NCBI RefSeq assembly: GCF_000966975.1
Contig: NZ_JZWV01000866.1
Location: forward strand, 1 to 9,179
Length of the DNA: 9,179 nt
Source of the DNA: Streptomyces katrae
Lineage (GTDB): Bacteria > Actinomycetota > Actinomycetes > Streptomycetales > Streptomycetaceae
Direction of reading: 5' to 3'
The position numbers and the translations under genes were made by a program. Below the pieces are notes generated by a model. It ran no database searches. It had not been told where the DNA came from and saw nothing but the letters and a program-made list of their open reading frames with translations. Shown here piece after piece: positions 1 through 6,365 of the stretch. Position 1 is the stretch's first letter. Each line of letters starts with the position of its first letter.

Positions 1-167
1 TCGGGCCCCGCTCCCCCGGCACCCTGGTGCGCTGGACCTTCGCCGCCGACGGCCCGGCCGCCCTCCGCCTGGCACTGGCCGCCGCCCGCCCGGGGCTCGG
101 CCACTCCTTCCGTACGGCGGTGCGCACGCTCGACGCCCGGCTGGCCTCGGCCCCGGGCCGCGGCTGA
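1..167 (+). CDS. C-terminal end of an unrecognised protein (5' end outside window)
   Basis: An open frame runs from the window edge (first full codon at base 3) to TGA at 165-167, giving 54 residues. Third positions are almost all G or C, and the residues look like a folded C-terminus: a VRWTFAADGPAALRLALAAA stretch followed by an Arg/Ala-rich helix. I do not recognise the family, and too little is present to assign a function. It converges on the cysteine desulfhydrase gene, 22 bp away, and the two stops lie in or beside a shared hairpin. Reading frame and stop are fairly secure; the product is unknown. Confidence 0.6.
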   Translation, partial: GPRSPGTLVRWTFAADGPAALRLALAAARPGLGHSFRTAVRTLDARLASAPGRG

Positions 168-204
168 GCCCCGGCCCAGGGCGCGGGCCTCAGCCCTGGG
201 GCTC
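166..204. terminator. Bidirectional hairpin terminator between convergent genes
   Basis: CCCAGGGC (175-182) pairs perfectly with GCCCTGGG (193-200) around a 10-nt loop. GAGC (166-169) can extend the pairing with GCTC (201-204) across a 5-nt bulge. The element spans the stops of both convergent genes. There is no U-tract, which is common for actinomycete terminators. Termination activity is inferred from position and symmetry only. Confidence 0.5.
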
Positions 205-1347
205 GCGCCACTCCCCGGTCTCCAGCAGCGTCCGGATCGTCTTCGCGTACGGGTCGATGTCGAGGCCCTGCGCCGCCAGCCACTCGTCCGAGTAGTACTT
301 GTCGAGGTAGCGGTCGCCCGGGTCGCAGAGCAGGGTCACGACGCTGCCCTTGCGGCCCTCCGCCACCATCTCGGAGACGATCTTCAGGGCGCTCCACAGC
401 CCGGTGCCCGTGGAGCCTCCGGCCTTGCGCCCTATGGCCTGTTCGAGGGCGCGGCAGGCGGCGACGCTCGCCGCGTCCGGGACCTTCATCATGCGGTCGA
501 TGGCACCGGGCACGAAGCTGGGCTCCATGCGGGGCCGGCCGATGCCCTCGATGCGGGAGCCGCAGTCGCTGCTCGCGTGCGGGTCGTGGTGCGTCCAGCC
601 GTCGAAGAAGCAGGAGTTCTCCGGGTCCGGGACGCAGATGCGGGTGTCGTGCTGCATGTAGTGGACGTAGCGGGCGATGGTCGCGGAGGTGCCGCCGGTG
701 CCTGCGGTCGCCACGATCCAGGCGGGCTCGGGGTAGCGCTCCAGGCGCAGCTGCTGGTACATCGACTCGGCGATGTTGTTGTTGCCGCGCCAGTCGGTGG
801 CCCGCTCCGCGTAGGTGAACTGGTCCATGTAGTGGCCGCCGGTGCGGGCGGCGAGGTCGGCGGACTCCTCGTACATCTTCATGGAGTCGTCGACGAAGTG
901 GCATTCCCCGCCGTGGAATTCGATGAGCCGGCACTTCTCCGGGCTGGTGGTGCGCGGCATGACGGCGATGAAGGGGACGCCGATCAGCTTGGCGAAGTAG
1001 GCCTCGGAGACGGCGGTGGAGCCGCTGGAGGCCTCGATGACCGGGCGGCCGGGGCGGATCCAGCCGTTGCACAGCGCGTACAGGAACAGTGAGCGGGCGA
1101 GGCGGTGCTTCAAGGAGCCCGTCGGGTGCGTGGACTCGTCCTTGAGGTAGAGGTCGATGCCCCAGGCCTCGGGCAGCGGGAAGCGCAGCAGGTGCGTGTC
1201 GGCGCTGCGGTTGGCGTCCGCCTGGACCTTGCGCACGGCCTCCTTGAGCCAGGCGCGGTAGTCGGCGTCGCTGCGGTCGACGTCGACGGTGGTCGTCACC
1301 GCGGCCGTGTTCGAGGCCGTCGTGGCGGTGGTGCCGGTGGTGCTCAT
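190..1347 (-). CDS. cds1: PLP-dependent L-cysteine desulfhydrase (Cds1-type, cysteine synthase fold)
   Basis: A 385-aa fold-type II PLP enzyme. The family includes mycobacterial Cds1, which degrades L-cysteine to H2S, pyruvate and ammonia in the cytoplasm. Visible signatures: [13 protein letters not shown] (70-82) with K80 as the likely Schiff-base lysine; the substrate/cofactor loop EASSGST (105-111); the phosphate-binding GTGGT (216-220); a second Gly-rich segment GGSTGTG (310-316); and CDPGDRY (341-347). The first 25 residues are Thr/Ala-rich and probably disordered. The start at 1347 is chosen because AGGAG (1356-1360, complement) lies 8 nt upstream; an in-frame ATG at 1413 would add 22 residues that carry no family features and has no clear RBS. 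Related cysteine synthases and cystathionine beta-synthases share the fold, but the long conserved N-terminal block fits Cds1 better. The physiological direction (desulfhydrase or synthase) is inferred from the family. Confidence 0.85.
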   Translation of the reverse strand: MSTTGTTATTASNTAAVTTTVDVDRSDADYRAWLKEAVRKVQADANRSADTHLLRFPLPEAWGIDLYLKDESTHPTGSLKHRLARSLFLYALCNGWIRPGRPVIEASSGSTAVSEAYFAKLIGVPFIAVMPRTTSPEKCRLIEFHGGECHFVDDSMKMYEESADLAARTGGHYMDQFTYAERATDWRGNNNIAESMYQQLRLERYPEPAWIVATAGTGGTSATIARYVHYMQHDTRICVPDPENSCFFDGWTHHDPHASSDCGSRIEGIGRPRMEPSFVPGAIDRMMKVPDAASVAACRALEQAIGRKAGGSTGTGLWSALKIVSEMVAEGRKGSVVTLLCDPGDRYLDKYYSDEWLAAQGLDIDPYAKTIRTLLETGEWREPQG

Positions 1348-1548
1348 GCGCCTTGCTCCTTTGTCGGTTCCAGGGCCCCCTCTCCTTTCGAAATGTACCC
1401 CCCTCACCTGCACAAACGGTCACTTTGGGGTTCTATGCGAATCGCTTTCGGTCGCGTTCGGTTGCACGCGGCGCGACCGTGGGTGACCCTGGAGATTGCG
1501 TCACCGAGGGTGCAGCACCCGTAACACTGATGTCGGGGAGTCGCAGCC
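1348..1548. promoter_or_regulatory. Divergent control region between cds1 and the RsbW-like gene
   Basis: This 201-bp spacer is visibly less G+C rich than its flanks and must hold promoters for both genes. Symmetric elements: TTTCGAAA (1386-1393), GCGAATCGC, GGGTGACCC (1481-1489), the inverted repeat GGTGAC (1482-1487)/GTCACC (1500-1505) with a 12-nt spacer, and GGGTGC-A-GCACCC (1508-1520). A possible promoter for the rightward gene is TTGCAC (1462-1467), 17 nt, then GACCCT (1485-1490); it resembles the consensus only loosely. I could not place a convincing promoter for cds1. The palindromes could be operators, but no regulator can be named. Confidence 0.4.
1356..1360 (-). promoter_or_regulatory. 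Ribosome binding site that fixes the cds1 start
   Basis: On the complement, AGGAG lies 8 nt before the ATG at 1347. It decides against the longer in-frame start at 1413. Confidence 0.75.
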
Positions 1549-2094
1549 GTGATCACACATTCCCGCAGGCACTGCGTCGTGGAACTGCAGGCCCTGCCCG
1601 CCCGTATCGGCCAGGTCCGCAGGATCGTCTCCGCCCAACTGCGCCACTGGCAGCTCGATCCGCTCATAGACCGGGCTGCGCTCGGCGTGACGGAGCTGCT
1701 CAGCAACGTCCACCGCCACGCGCAGCCCGACAAGGTCTGCACGGTCGAGATCGAACTCCGCCTGGGACGGCTCACCGTCTCCGTCCACGACAGCGATCCC
1801 CGGCTGCCCGTCCTGCGCGACGCGGACGGCCTGGAGACGTGCGGCCGCGGGCTGGCGCTCGTGGCGGCGGTCAGCGAGGCCTGGGGGGCCCGCCACCAGC
1901 CGGACGGACCCGGCAAGGTGGTCTGGTTCTCCATGCGGGCCGCACCCGCCCCGGCGCCGCCGCCGCACACGGTGCTCATCGCCGCGGAGAAGCCCGTACG
2001 GGAGCCCGCCCGGGCGGTGATCGGCGCCGTCGACGCACAGCCCGTCGTGACGGGCGTGCCGGCGTCGGTGGCGGTCGGTATCGGGCCCGGGTGA
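1549..2094 (+). CDS. RsbW-like ATP-binding regulatory protein (anti-sigma-factor kinase fold)
   Basis: A 181-aa protein with a single GHKL/HATPase_c_2 domain (about residues 10-130), like the many RsbW-type proteins of streptomycetes. Some members bind sigma factors and phosphorylate anti-sigma antagonists. The N-box is visible as TELLSNVHRHA (48-58, with E49 and N53). The G1 region is VHDSDP (79-84) and the G2 glycine motif is GRGLALV (99-105). Residues 131-181 are a Pro/Ala/Val-rich tail with no recognised domain. The start is GTG at 1549, supported by GGGGAG at 1535-1540, 8 nt upstream. No sigma factor or antagonist gene is adjacent, so its partner is unknown. It is divergent from cds1 and converges on the ROK gene over a short C-rich gap with no strong terminator that I can see. 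Confidence 0.8.
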   Translation: MITHSRRHCVVELQALPARIGQVRRIVSAQLRHWQLDPLIDRAALGVTELLSNVHRHAQPDKVCTVEIELRLGRLTVSVHDSDPRLPVLRDADGLETCGRGLALVAAVSEAWGARHQPDGPGKVVWFSMRAAPAPAPPPHTVLIAAEKPVREPARAVIGAVDAQPVVTGVPASVAVGIGPG

Positions 2095-2133
2095 CGCACC
2101 CCCGGCCGCCCCGCCGCCCCGGGCCGGACCGGC

Positions 2134-3438
2134 TCAGGCCGCCGCGCCCAGCGTCCCCAGCGGGTCGTCCAGCACCGGCTGCCAGGCCAGCTCCGCCGCC
2201 CCGACGAGGCTGTTGTGGTCGAGGGTGCACGGCAGGATCGGCACGCCCCCGCTGCGGCCCCACAGGCTCCGGTCCGCGACCACGGCGCGCAGCCGCTCCG
2301 GGTCCGCGTACAGCAGCTCGCGGTGCAGCCCGCCGAGGATGATCCGGTCCGGGTTCAGGATGTTCACCAGGCCCGCCAGGCCCAGCCCGAGCCGGTCGAT
2401 GAGCTCCTCGGCGGCCGCCCGCACCGAGGGCTGTGCGTACTCGGCGCGCAGCAGGTCACGGGCCTGCTGGAGCAGCGACACCTCGGGGCCGGGGGTGCGG
2501 CCCGCCGCGGTGAGGAAGGCCAGCGGGTCGGCTTCCACGTCCAGGCAGCCGCGGCTGCCGCAGTGGCAGGGGCGCCCCTCGGGGTTGACCGTGAGGTGGC
2601 CGACCTCCAGGGCCAGGCCGGAGCTGCCGCTGTGCAGCCGGCCGTCCAGCACCAGCGCGCCGCCGACCCCGCGGTGGCCGGTGGCCACGCACAGCAGGTG
2701 CTGCGCGCTGCGGCCCGCGCCGTGGCGGTGCTCGGCGAGCGCGGCGAGGTTCACGTCGTTGCCGGTCAGGGCCGGTCCGTCGATCCCGGCCGCCTTCACG
2801 CACTCGGCGAAGATGGCCCGTACCGGGGAGCCGGCCGGCCAGGCCAGGTGCAGCGGGTTGAGGGCCGTGCCGTCGGGCTCGGCGACCGCGGACGGCACCG
2901 CGAGGCCCGCGCCGATGCAGCGCCGGCCCGACGCGGCGAGCAGCTCCGCTCCCGCCCCGACCACCGCGCCGAGCACCTGGGCCGGGTCGGCGGAGACGGT
3001 GACCTTGCCGGGGGCGGTGGCCACGATCCGCCCGCCGAGGCCGACGAGCGCCGCCCGGAACCCGTCCGAGTGCACCTGCGCGGCCAGCGCCACGGGGCCG
3101 TTCTCCTCGACGGCGAGCCGGTGCGAGGGGCGGCCCTGGGCGCCGCCGGCGCCGCCCGGGCGGGAGTCGACGCGGATCAGGCCGAGGGCCTCCAGCTCGG
3201 CGGCGACGGCCCCGGCGGTGGCCCGGGTGACGCCCAGCTCGGCCGTCAGGACCGCGCGCGTCGGGGCGCGGCCCGTGTGGACGAGTTCCAGCGCGGGGCC
3301 CAGGGCGCTGCGGCCCCGCTCCAGCTTGTTCTTCGTGGAAGTGGAAGCCGCGGAAGCGGTGGAGGTCCGCGAAGCCGCGGGAGCCGCCGACGCCGTGGTC
3401 TCGTCCCCCACCCCCGGCGGGGCGCCGTTGCCGTTCAT
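2134..3438 (-). CDS. ROK-family transcriptional regulator
   Basis: A 434-aa regulator of the NagC/Mlc/XylR-type ROK family: an N-terminal winged helix (about 44-93) joined to a sugar-kinase-like effector domain (about 113-420). The zinc/sugar signature is complete: EVGH (278-281), then CHCGSRGC (291-298), giving H281, C291, C293 and C298 as probable zinc ligands. TGNDVN (226-231) matches the sugar-binding Asn-Asp of the fold. The N-terminal phosphate motif DxGxT of true ROK kinases is absent (residues 119-129 read AAQVHSDGFRA), which supports a repressor rather than a kinase. Residues 11-38 are a Ser/Thr/Ala-rich, probably disordered leader. The start at 3438 is chosen for the GAGGAT RBS about 6 nt upstream and for family length; open frame continues further upstream but runs antisense to alkB. 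alkB ends 41 bp upstream on the same strand, so co-transcription is likely. The effector sugar and targets cannot be told. Confidence 0.85.
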   Translation of the reverse strand: MNGNGAPPGVGDETTASAAPAASRTSTASAASTSTKNKLERGRSALGPALELVHTGRAPTRAVLTAELGVTRATAGAVAAELEALGLIRVDSRPGGAGGAQGRPSHRLAVEENGPVALAAQVHSDGFRAALVGLGGRIVATAPGKVTVSADPAQVLGAVVGAGAELLAASGRRCIGAGLAVPSAVAEPDGTALNPLHLAWPAGSPVRAIFAECVKAAGIDGPALTGNDVNLAALAEHRHGAGRSAQHLLCVATGHRGVGGALVLDGRLHSGSSGLALEVGHLTVNPEGRPCHCGSRGCLDVEADPLAFLTAAGRTPGPEVSLLQQARDLLRAEYAQPSVRAAAEELIDRLGLGLAGLVNILNPDRIILGGLHRELLYADPERLRAVVADRSLWGRSGGVPILPCTLDHNSLVGAAELAWQPVLDDPLGTLGAAA

Positions 3439-3442
3439 GCAG

Positions 3443-3459
3443 CGATCCTCGCATGATCG
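3443..3459 (-). promoter_or_regulatory. Small inverted repeat over the ROK gene RBS
   Basis: CGATC (3443-3447) and GATCG (3455-3459) flank a 7-nt spacer, and the GAGGAT ribosome binding site of the ROK gene lies partly inside. It could be a weak translational hairpin or an operator half-pair for autoregulation. Five base pairs is little, so chance is possible. Confidence 0.2.
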
Positions 3460-3479
3460 GGAGGTGCCGGGCGCCCCGC

Positions 3480-4175
3480 CTACGGTCCGAGGCCGCCGAC
3501 CCGCAGGGTGATGTTCAGCCGCCCGGTCAGTCCCAGTGCGGGCGGGGCGGTGCCGGGCAGGACCCTGGGCACCCCGTGGTAGGCGAGCCGGCTCGGGCCG
3601 CCGAAGACGAACAGGTCCCCGCTGCGCAGTTCCACGTCCCGGTAGGGGCGCCCGCGCGAGGCGGTGTTGCCGAAGCGGAAGACGCAGGCGTCGCCGAGGC
3701 TGAGCGAGACGACGGGGGCGGGCGAGCGCTCCTCGGCGTCCCGGTGCATGCCCATGCGGGAGTCGGCGCCGTAGAAGTTGACCAGGGCGATGTCGTACGC
3801 GTCGGCGACGGGCGGGGGCTCGCCGTAGGCGTCGGTGACGGCCCGCCGTCCCAGTTCGGCGAGCCAGGGCGGCATCGGCTTGACCGGGGCGCCGTCGCCG
3901 TCGACGGCGGTGGGCGCGTACGCGTACGGGTACCAGTGCAGCCCCAGGCACACCTGCCGGGCGGTCATCGTCCCGCCTCCGGGGGTGCGGACGGTGCGCA
4001 GTCCGGCGGGCGGGCGGGCCCAGGCGCGGCAGGCGTCGAGGAGCTCGCGCTGGCGCCGCGGCCCGAGCCAGTCGGGCAGGTGCACGGCGCCGGGCGCGAC
4101 CTCGGTCCGCCCGCGCGGGAAGAGTTCACCGTCCACCCTTCCATTGTCGGGGGCGGCTGGCACACTCGGGGGCAT
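3480..4175 (-). CDS. alkB: AlkB-family 2-oxoglutarate/Fe(II) dioxygenase (alkylated nucleic acid repair)
   Basis: From the ATG at 4175 this is 231 aa, close to the 216 aa of E. coli AlkB. AlkB enzymes oxidatively remove methyl groups from bases such as 1-methyladenine and 3-methylcytosine. The metal triad is visible as MGMHRDAEE (141-149; H144 and D146) and H200 in RLAYHGV (196-202). The 2-oxoglutarate-binding arginines are R219 and R225 in GRLNITLR (218-225). The substrate-side segment LVNFYG (131-136) and FRFGN (166-170) also fit the family. The start is uncertain. ATG 4175 has only a poor RBS. GTG at 4136 would give 218 aa beginning at VDGELFPRG, which resembles the usual start of the family, but GGAAGG directly abuts that codon. 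With the 4175 start, the gene overlaps the divergent start codon of the next gene by two bases. It is probably transcribed together with the downstream ROK gene. Confidence 0.85.
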   Translation of the reverse strand: MPPSVPAAPDNGRVDGELFPRGRTEVAPGAVHLPDWLGPRRQRELLDACRAWARPPAGLRTVRTPGGGTMTARQVCLGLHWYPYAYAPTAVDGDGAPVKPMPPWLAELGRRAVTDAYGEPPPVADAYDIALVNFYGADSRMGMHRDAEERSPAPVVSLSLGDACVFRFGNTASRGRPYRDVELRSGDLFVFGGPSRLAYHGVPRVLPGTAPPALGLTGRLNITLRVGGLGP

Positions 4176-4917
4176 GAAGATCACCGAGTACGTGGAGACG
4201 CTCGCGCGGGAAGGCGAGCTGCTGGCCGACGAGGCCGAACGGGCGGGCACGGAAGCGCTGGTGCCCACCTGTCCCGAGTGGCGGGTGAGCGACCTGCTGC
4301 GGCACACGGGGGCGGTGCACCGCTGGGCGGCGGGTTACGTACGGGAGGGTCTGGTGGAGCCGGCGCCGTTCCCGGAGGCTCCCGAGCTGGTGGGGGCCGA
4401 GCTGCTGTCCTGGTTCCGGGAGGGGCACGCGGAGCTGGTGCGGGCCCTGGCGGAGGCTCCGGAGGAGCTGCTCTGCTGGACGTTCCTGCCGACGGCGCCT
4501 CCGTCGCCGCTGGCCTTCTGGGCCCGGCGGCAGGCGCACGAGACGGCCGTGCACCGCTTCGACGCCCAGGCCGCGCGCGGCATCGCCTTCTCCGGGGTGA
4601 CCCCGGAGTTCGCGGAGGACGGGGTGGACGAACTGCTGACCGGCTTCCACGCCCGGCCGCGCAGCCGGGTGCGGACCGAGGAGCCGAAGACGGTGCGGGT
4701 CCGGGCGGCGGACACGGGCGCGGTGTGGACGGTGCACCTGTCGAAGGAGCCGGCGCGGACGGTGCGCGGCGACACGGGCGATCCGGCGGACTGCGAGCTG
4801 ACGGGCGAGGCGTCCTGGCTGTACGCGGCCCTGTGGAACCGCCTCCCGCTGGCGGGGCCGGGCGTGAGCGGTGACAAGGAGCTGGCCCGGCTGTGGCAGG
4901 ACACCGCGGGCATCTGA
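4174..4917 (+). CDS. Maleylpyruvate isomerase-family (mycothiol-dependent/DinB-like fold) protein
   Basis: A 247-aa protein with the MDMPI N-terminal metal-binding four-helix domain (about 5-140) and a C-terminal domain (about 155-245). MDMPI from Corynebacterium isomerises maleylpyruvate using mycothiol and binds zinc through His, Glu and His. Here HETAVHRFD (122-130) supplies probable ligands E123 and H127, and H44 in LLRHTG (41-46) is the likely third. The early CPEW motif (33-36) is typical of actinomycete paralogues. No gentisate or maleylpyruvate pathway gene is nearby, so the real substrate is open; it may be another mycothiol-dependent transferase. The ATG at 4174 is a good family start, but no strong Shine-Dalgarno precedes it (only a G-run at 4168-4172), and its promoter must lie inside alkB coding sequence. 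It converges on the 155-aa gene across a hairpin. Confidence 0.8.
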   Translation: MKITEYVETLAREGELLADEAERAGTEALVPTCPEWRVSDLLRHTGAVHRWAAGYVREGLVEPAPFPEAPELVGAELLSWFREGHAELVRALAEAPEELLCWTFLPTAPPSPLAFWARRQAHETAVHRFDAQAARGIAFSGVTPEFAEDGVDELLTGFHARPRSRVRTEEPKTVRVRAADTGAVWTVHLSKEPARTVRGDTGDPADCELTGEASWLYAALWNRLPLAGPGVSGDKELARLWQDTAGI

Positions 4918-4924
4918 GGGCAGC

Positions 4925-4955
4925 GGCCGGCGGGAGCCCCAGGCCCTCGCCGGTC
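4925..4955. terminator. Hairpin terminator between convergent genes
   Basis: GGCCGGCG (4925-4932) pairs with CGCCGGTC (4948-4955) over 8 bp, including one G-U pair when read rightward, around a 15-nt loop. It lies 7 nt after the rightward stop and 7 nt beyond the leftward stop, a natural place for a shared terminator. There is no U-tract. Confidence 0.45.
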
Positions 4956-4962
4956 ACGCCGG

Positions 4963-5430
4963 TCAGAGTCTGAACAGCACCCCGCGCCAGGTCCAACCGG
5001 CTCCGAGGACGGCCTTCTGGAGCGGGAACCGCATGTCCCGGGTGCCGAAGCGGAACGTCTCGACCTTCTGCCGGCTGCCGTCCGCCGCCTTCCTGACCTC
5101 CCACTGCCGGTACACCATGTCCGAGGGCCCGCGTCCGTACTGCCGGTTCGCGCCCTCCGCGGTCGGCGCCCACCGCTCTTCGAGCACGCGGACGGCATGT
5201 GCCCCGGCGTCCAGGCGCATCCGGGTCCTGAGGGTGACGTCCAGCGCCGGGATGACGCACTCCGCGACCAGATCCGCGCCGCCGTCCTGCGGGGTGGCCT
5301 GGCGCACGGTGAACCGCGCGTCCGGTCCGGCCGCCGCGAGCAGCGCGGCCCGGACCTCCTCGGCGGGCCTCGGTGCCACCCCGGCGCGCGGGTGGGCCGT
5401 GCCGGTCAGCTTGTCCCTGAGCCGCCCCAC
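4963..5430 (-). CDS. Conserved-looking small protein of unknown function (155 aa)
   Basis: A soluble-looking 155-aa protein with no signal peptide or membrane segment. It begins with a basic stretch (GRLRDKLTG, 2-10), followed by a probable alpha/beta domain rich in charged strands (for example VAECVIP 55-61, LRTRMRLD 67-74, VRVLEERWAP 80-89), and ends with FPLQKAVLGAGWTWRGVLF (135-153), which looks like a conserved C-terminal helix and Trp motif. I do not recognise a characterised family. The start is GTG at 5430, supported by GGAGG exactly 7 nt upstream. That RBS lies inside the last codons of the preceding 37-codon ORF, whose stop is 2 nt before this start, so translational coupling is likely. 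It is the last gene of the tetR-led transcript and so probably shares its regulation. Confidence 0.65.
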   Translation of the reverse strand: MGRLRDKLTGTAHPRAGVAPRPAEEVRAALLAAAGPDARFTVRQATPQDGGADLVAECVIPALDVTLRTRMRLDAGAHAVRVLEERWAPTAEGANRQYGRGPSDMVYRQWEVRKAADGSRQKVETFRFGTRDMRFPLQKAVLGAGWTWRGVLFRL

Positions 5431-5432
5431 CG

Positions 5433-5546
5433 CTACGCCTCCGCCCCGGTGTCGGGCCGGACCGAGCTCTCCGGCCCGTCCGGCTTGGCCGGGAGCCGGC
5501 CCTCCGGCAAGTCGAACTCGATCGGCACGGGGAGCGGTGCGGGCAT
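5433..5546 (-). CDS. Putative 37-aa protein between tetR and the 155-aa gene
   Basis: The ATG at 5546 follows the tetR TGA with no intervening base, and the ORF ends at TAG (5435-5433), 2 nt before the next GTG start. AGGA lies 9 nt upstream of the ATG, inside the tetR end. Of 38 codons only one (GCA) ends in A or T, which is strong coding bias for this genome. The peptide begins MPAPLPVPIEFDLPEGRLPA and continues as a Pro/Glu/Asp-rich, probably disordered tail. The PIEFDLPEG opening resembles, from memory, the N-terminus of longer actinomycete proteins of about 140-150 aa, so this may be a shortened relative or remnant rather than a full small protein. No signal peptide or membrane segment is present. 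Function unknown. Confidence 0.5.
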   Translation of the reverse strand: MPAPLPVPIEFDLPEGRLPAKPDGPESSVRPDTGAEA

Positions 5547-6254
5547 TCAGGGCCGTCCTAGCGCCGGCAGGCCCACCGCGTGCGCCAGTTGGTCGGCGGC
5601 GTGCGCGAAGAAGGCGTCGCGTTCCTCGACCACGTTGTTGAACTGGCCGAACAGCTCGAAGGAGACGAGGCCGGCGAGCTGCGCCCAGGCGGCGACCAGG
5701 GCGGCCGTGACCTCCGGGGGCAGGCCTTCGGCGAACTCGGCCGTCATCCGGCCGGCCTCGGCGCGCAGGGTGGCGGGCAGCGGGGGCAGGGCGAGTCCGC
5801 GGCCCTCGTGGGCGGAGCGGACGATGCCGATCAGGACGTTGGCGACGCGGGAGGCGGGGACGACGGTGTCCTGGGGCGCGCTGTAGCCGGGGACGGGGGA
5901 GCCGTAGATGAGGGCGTACTCGTGCGGGTGGGCGAGCGCCCAGGCGCGGAAGGCCTCGCAGACGGCCGTCCAGCGGGCGCGGGGCGGGGACCCGGCGGCG
6001 AGGGCCGCCGCTCCGGCGGCCTCGGCGGCGGCGCCCAGGCTGTCGTACGCGTCGATGATCAGGGCGGTGAGCAGCTCGTCGCGGCTCGGGAAGTAGCGGT
6101 AGAGGGCGGAGGAGACCATGCCCAGCTCGCGTGCGACGGCGCGGAGCGAGAGCTTGGCGGCCCCTTCGTCCGCGAGCCGGCGGCGTGCCTCGTCCTTGAT
6201 GGCGGCGGTGACCTCGATGCGGGCCCGTTCCCTGGCCCCTCGCACGGTGCTCAT
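5547..6254 (-). CDS. TetR/AcrR-family repressor with WHG-type C-terminal domain
   Basis: A 235-aa one-component regulator. The TetR DNA-binding domain spans about 8-62, with the helix-turn-helix and recognition helix in SLRAVARELGMVSSALYRYF (36-55). The C-terminal ligand domain carries the WHG signature: W95, H109 in ALAHPHEYA (106-114), and G118 in LIYGSP (115-120). The start at 6254 fits the family; the frame is open to an ATG at 6353, but that extension crosses the promoter and operators. No Shine-Dalgarno precedes 6254. Instead a promoter-like pair ends 7 nt before the ATG, which suggests a leaderless message. It is divergent from the Ddn-like gene, with palindromic operators between, so it most likely represses both directions. 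It is followed without a gap by two small ORFs. The inducer is unknown, probably a small hydrophobic compound as in many WHG regulators. Confidence 0.85.
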   Translation of the reverse strand: MSTVRGARERARIEVTAAIKDEARRRLADEGAAKLSLRAVARELGMVSSALYRYFPSRDELLTALIIDAYDSLGAAAEAAGAAALAAGSPPRARWTAVCEAFRAWALAHPHEYALIYGSPVPGYSAPQDTVVPASRVANVLIGIVRSAHEGRGLALPPLPATLRAEAGRMTAEFAEGLPPEVTAALVAAWAQLAGLVSFELFGQFNNVVEERDAFFAHAADQLAHAVGLPALGRP

Positions 6255-6261
6255 GCGGATC

Positions 6262-6291
6262 AGTGTGACATACACGTGGAGCAGTGCACAA
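6262..6291 (-). promoter_or_regulatory. Putative tetR promoter, predicted leaderless
   Basis: On the complement, TTGTGC (6291-6286) is followed by an 18-nt spacer and CACACT (6267-6262). The -10 ends 7 nt before the ATG at 6254, so the first transcribed base would be at or next to the start codon. This agrees with the missing Shine-Dalgarno. Confidence 0.4.
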
Positions 6292-6292
6292 A
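6276..6292. promoter_or_regulatory. Weak third TetR site over the tetR -35
   Basis: GTGGAGCA-G-TGCACAAA keeps the core GAGCA-G-TGC of the two strong sites but little outer symmetry (10 of 17 positions match site 6366-6382). It overlaps the tetR -35 and could mediate autorepression. Another lone GAGCAG half-site lies at 6298-6303. Confidence 0.3.
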
Positions 6293-6313
6293 AATCGGAG
6301 CAGCGAACTCTTT

Positions 6314-6330
6314 CGAGAGCACTGCTCTTG
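6314..6330. promoter_or_regulatory. TetR operator O1
   Basis: The site CGAGAGCA-C-TGCTCTTG is a 17-bp palindrome with 7 of 8 symmetric pairs. Read on the complement it matches O2 at 16 of 17 positions. It overlaps the first three bases of the putative -35 of the oxidoreductase gene. Confidence 0.65.
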
Positions 6331-6356
6331 CTTTGGTGCACCGATCCATGCACACT
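6328..6356 (+). promoter_or_regulatory. Putative promoter of the Ddn-like oxidoreductase
   Basis: TTGCTT (6328-6333), a 17-nt spacer, then CACACT (6351-6356). Transcription would start near 6363, giving a leader of about 65 nt that contains O2 and an 11-bp tandem repeat. The spacer carries the palindrome GGTGCACC (6335-6342). The -10 is weak (only A2 and T6 match TANNNT). Confidence 0.4.
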
Positions 6357-6365
6357 GATCTCAAG

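Larger units (their letters stand above)
6258..6360. repeat. Perfect 10-bp inverted repeat forming the -10 regions of both divergent promoters
   Basis: GATCAGTGTG (6258-6267) is the exact reverse complement of CACACTGATC (6351-6360), with 83 bp between. In each direction the CACACT part sits where a -10 hexamer is expected, so the two promoters look like mirror copies. Confidence 0.5.

Noticed and set aside
1508..1520. Terminator or attenuator at GGGTGCAGCACCC
   Set aside because: The one-base centre cannot form a stable hairpin loop, so a protein-binding palindrome is the better reading.
2134..3951. Reading the ROK gene as a 605-aa protein starting at 3951
   Set aside because: The extra 171 residues are antisense-frame alkB sequence, without domain features. 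The start at 3438 has its own RBS and gives normal family length.
190..4917. A sulfur/mycothiol metabolism cluster linking cds1 and the maleylpyruvate-isomerase-type gene
   Set aside because: Three unrelated genes on mixed strands separate them, and the second gene is only assigned by fold. Proximity alone does not support a pathway.
4174..4917. A gentisate degradation locus
   Set aside because: No gentisate dioxygenase or fumarylpyruvate hydrolase is present, and this fold is common in many unrelated actinomycete contexts.
6255..6353. N-terminal extension of TetR to the ATG at 6353
   Set aside because: It would translate the promoter and operator O1. The normal TetR N-terminus begins a few residues after 6254.
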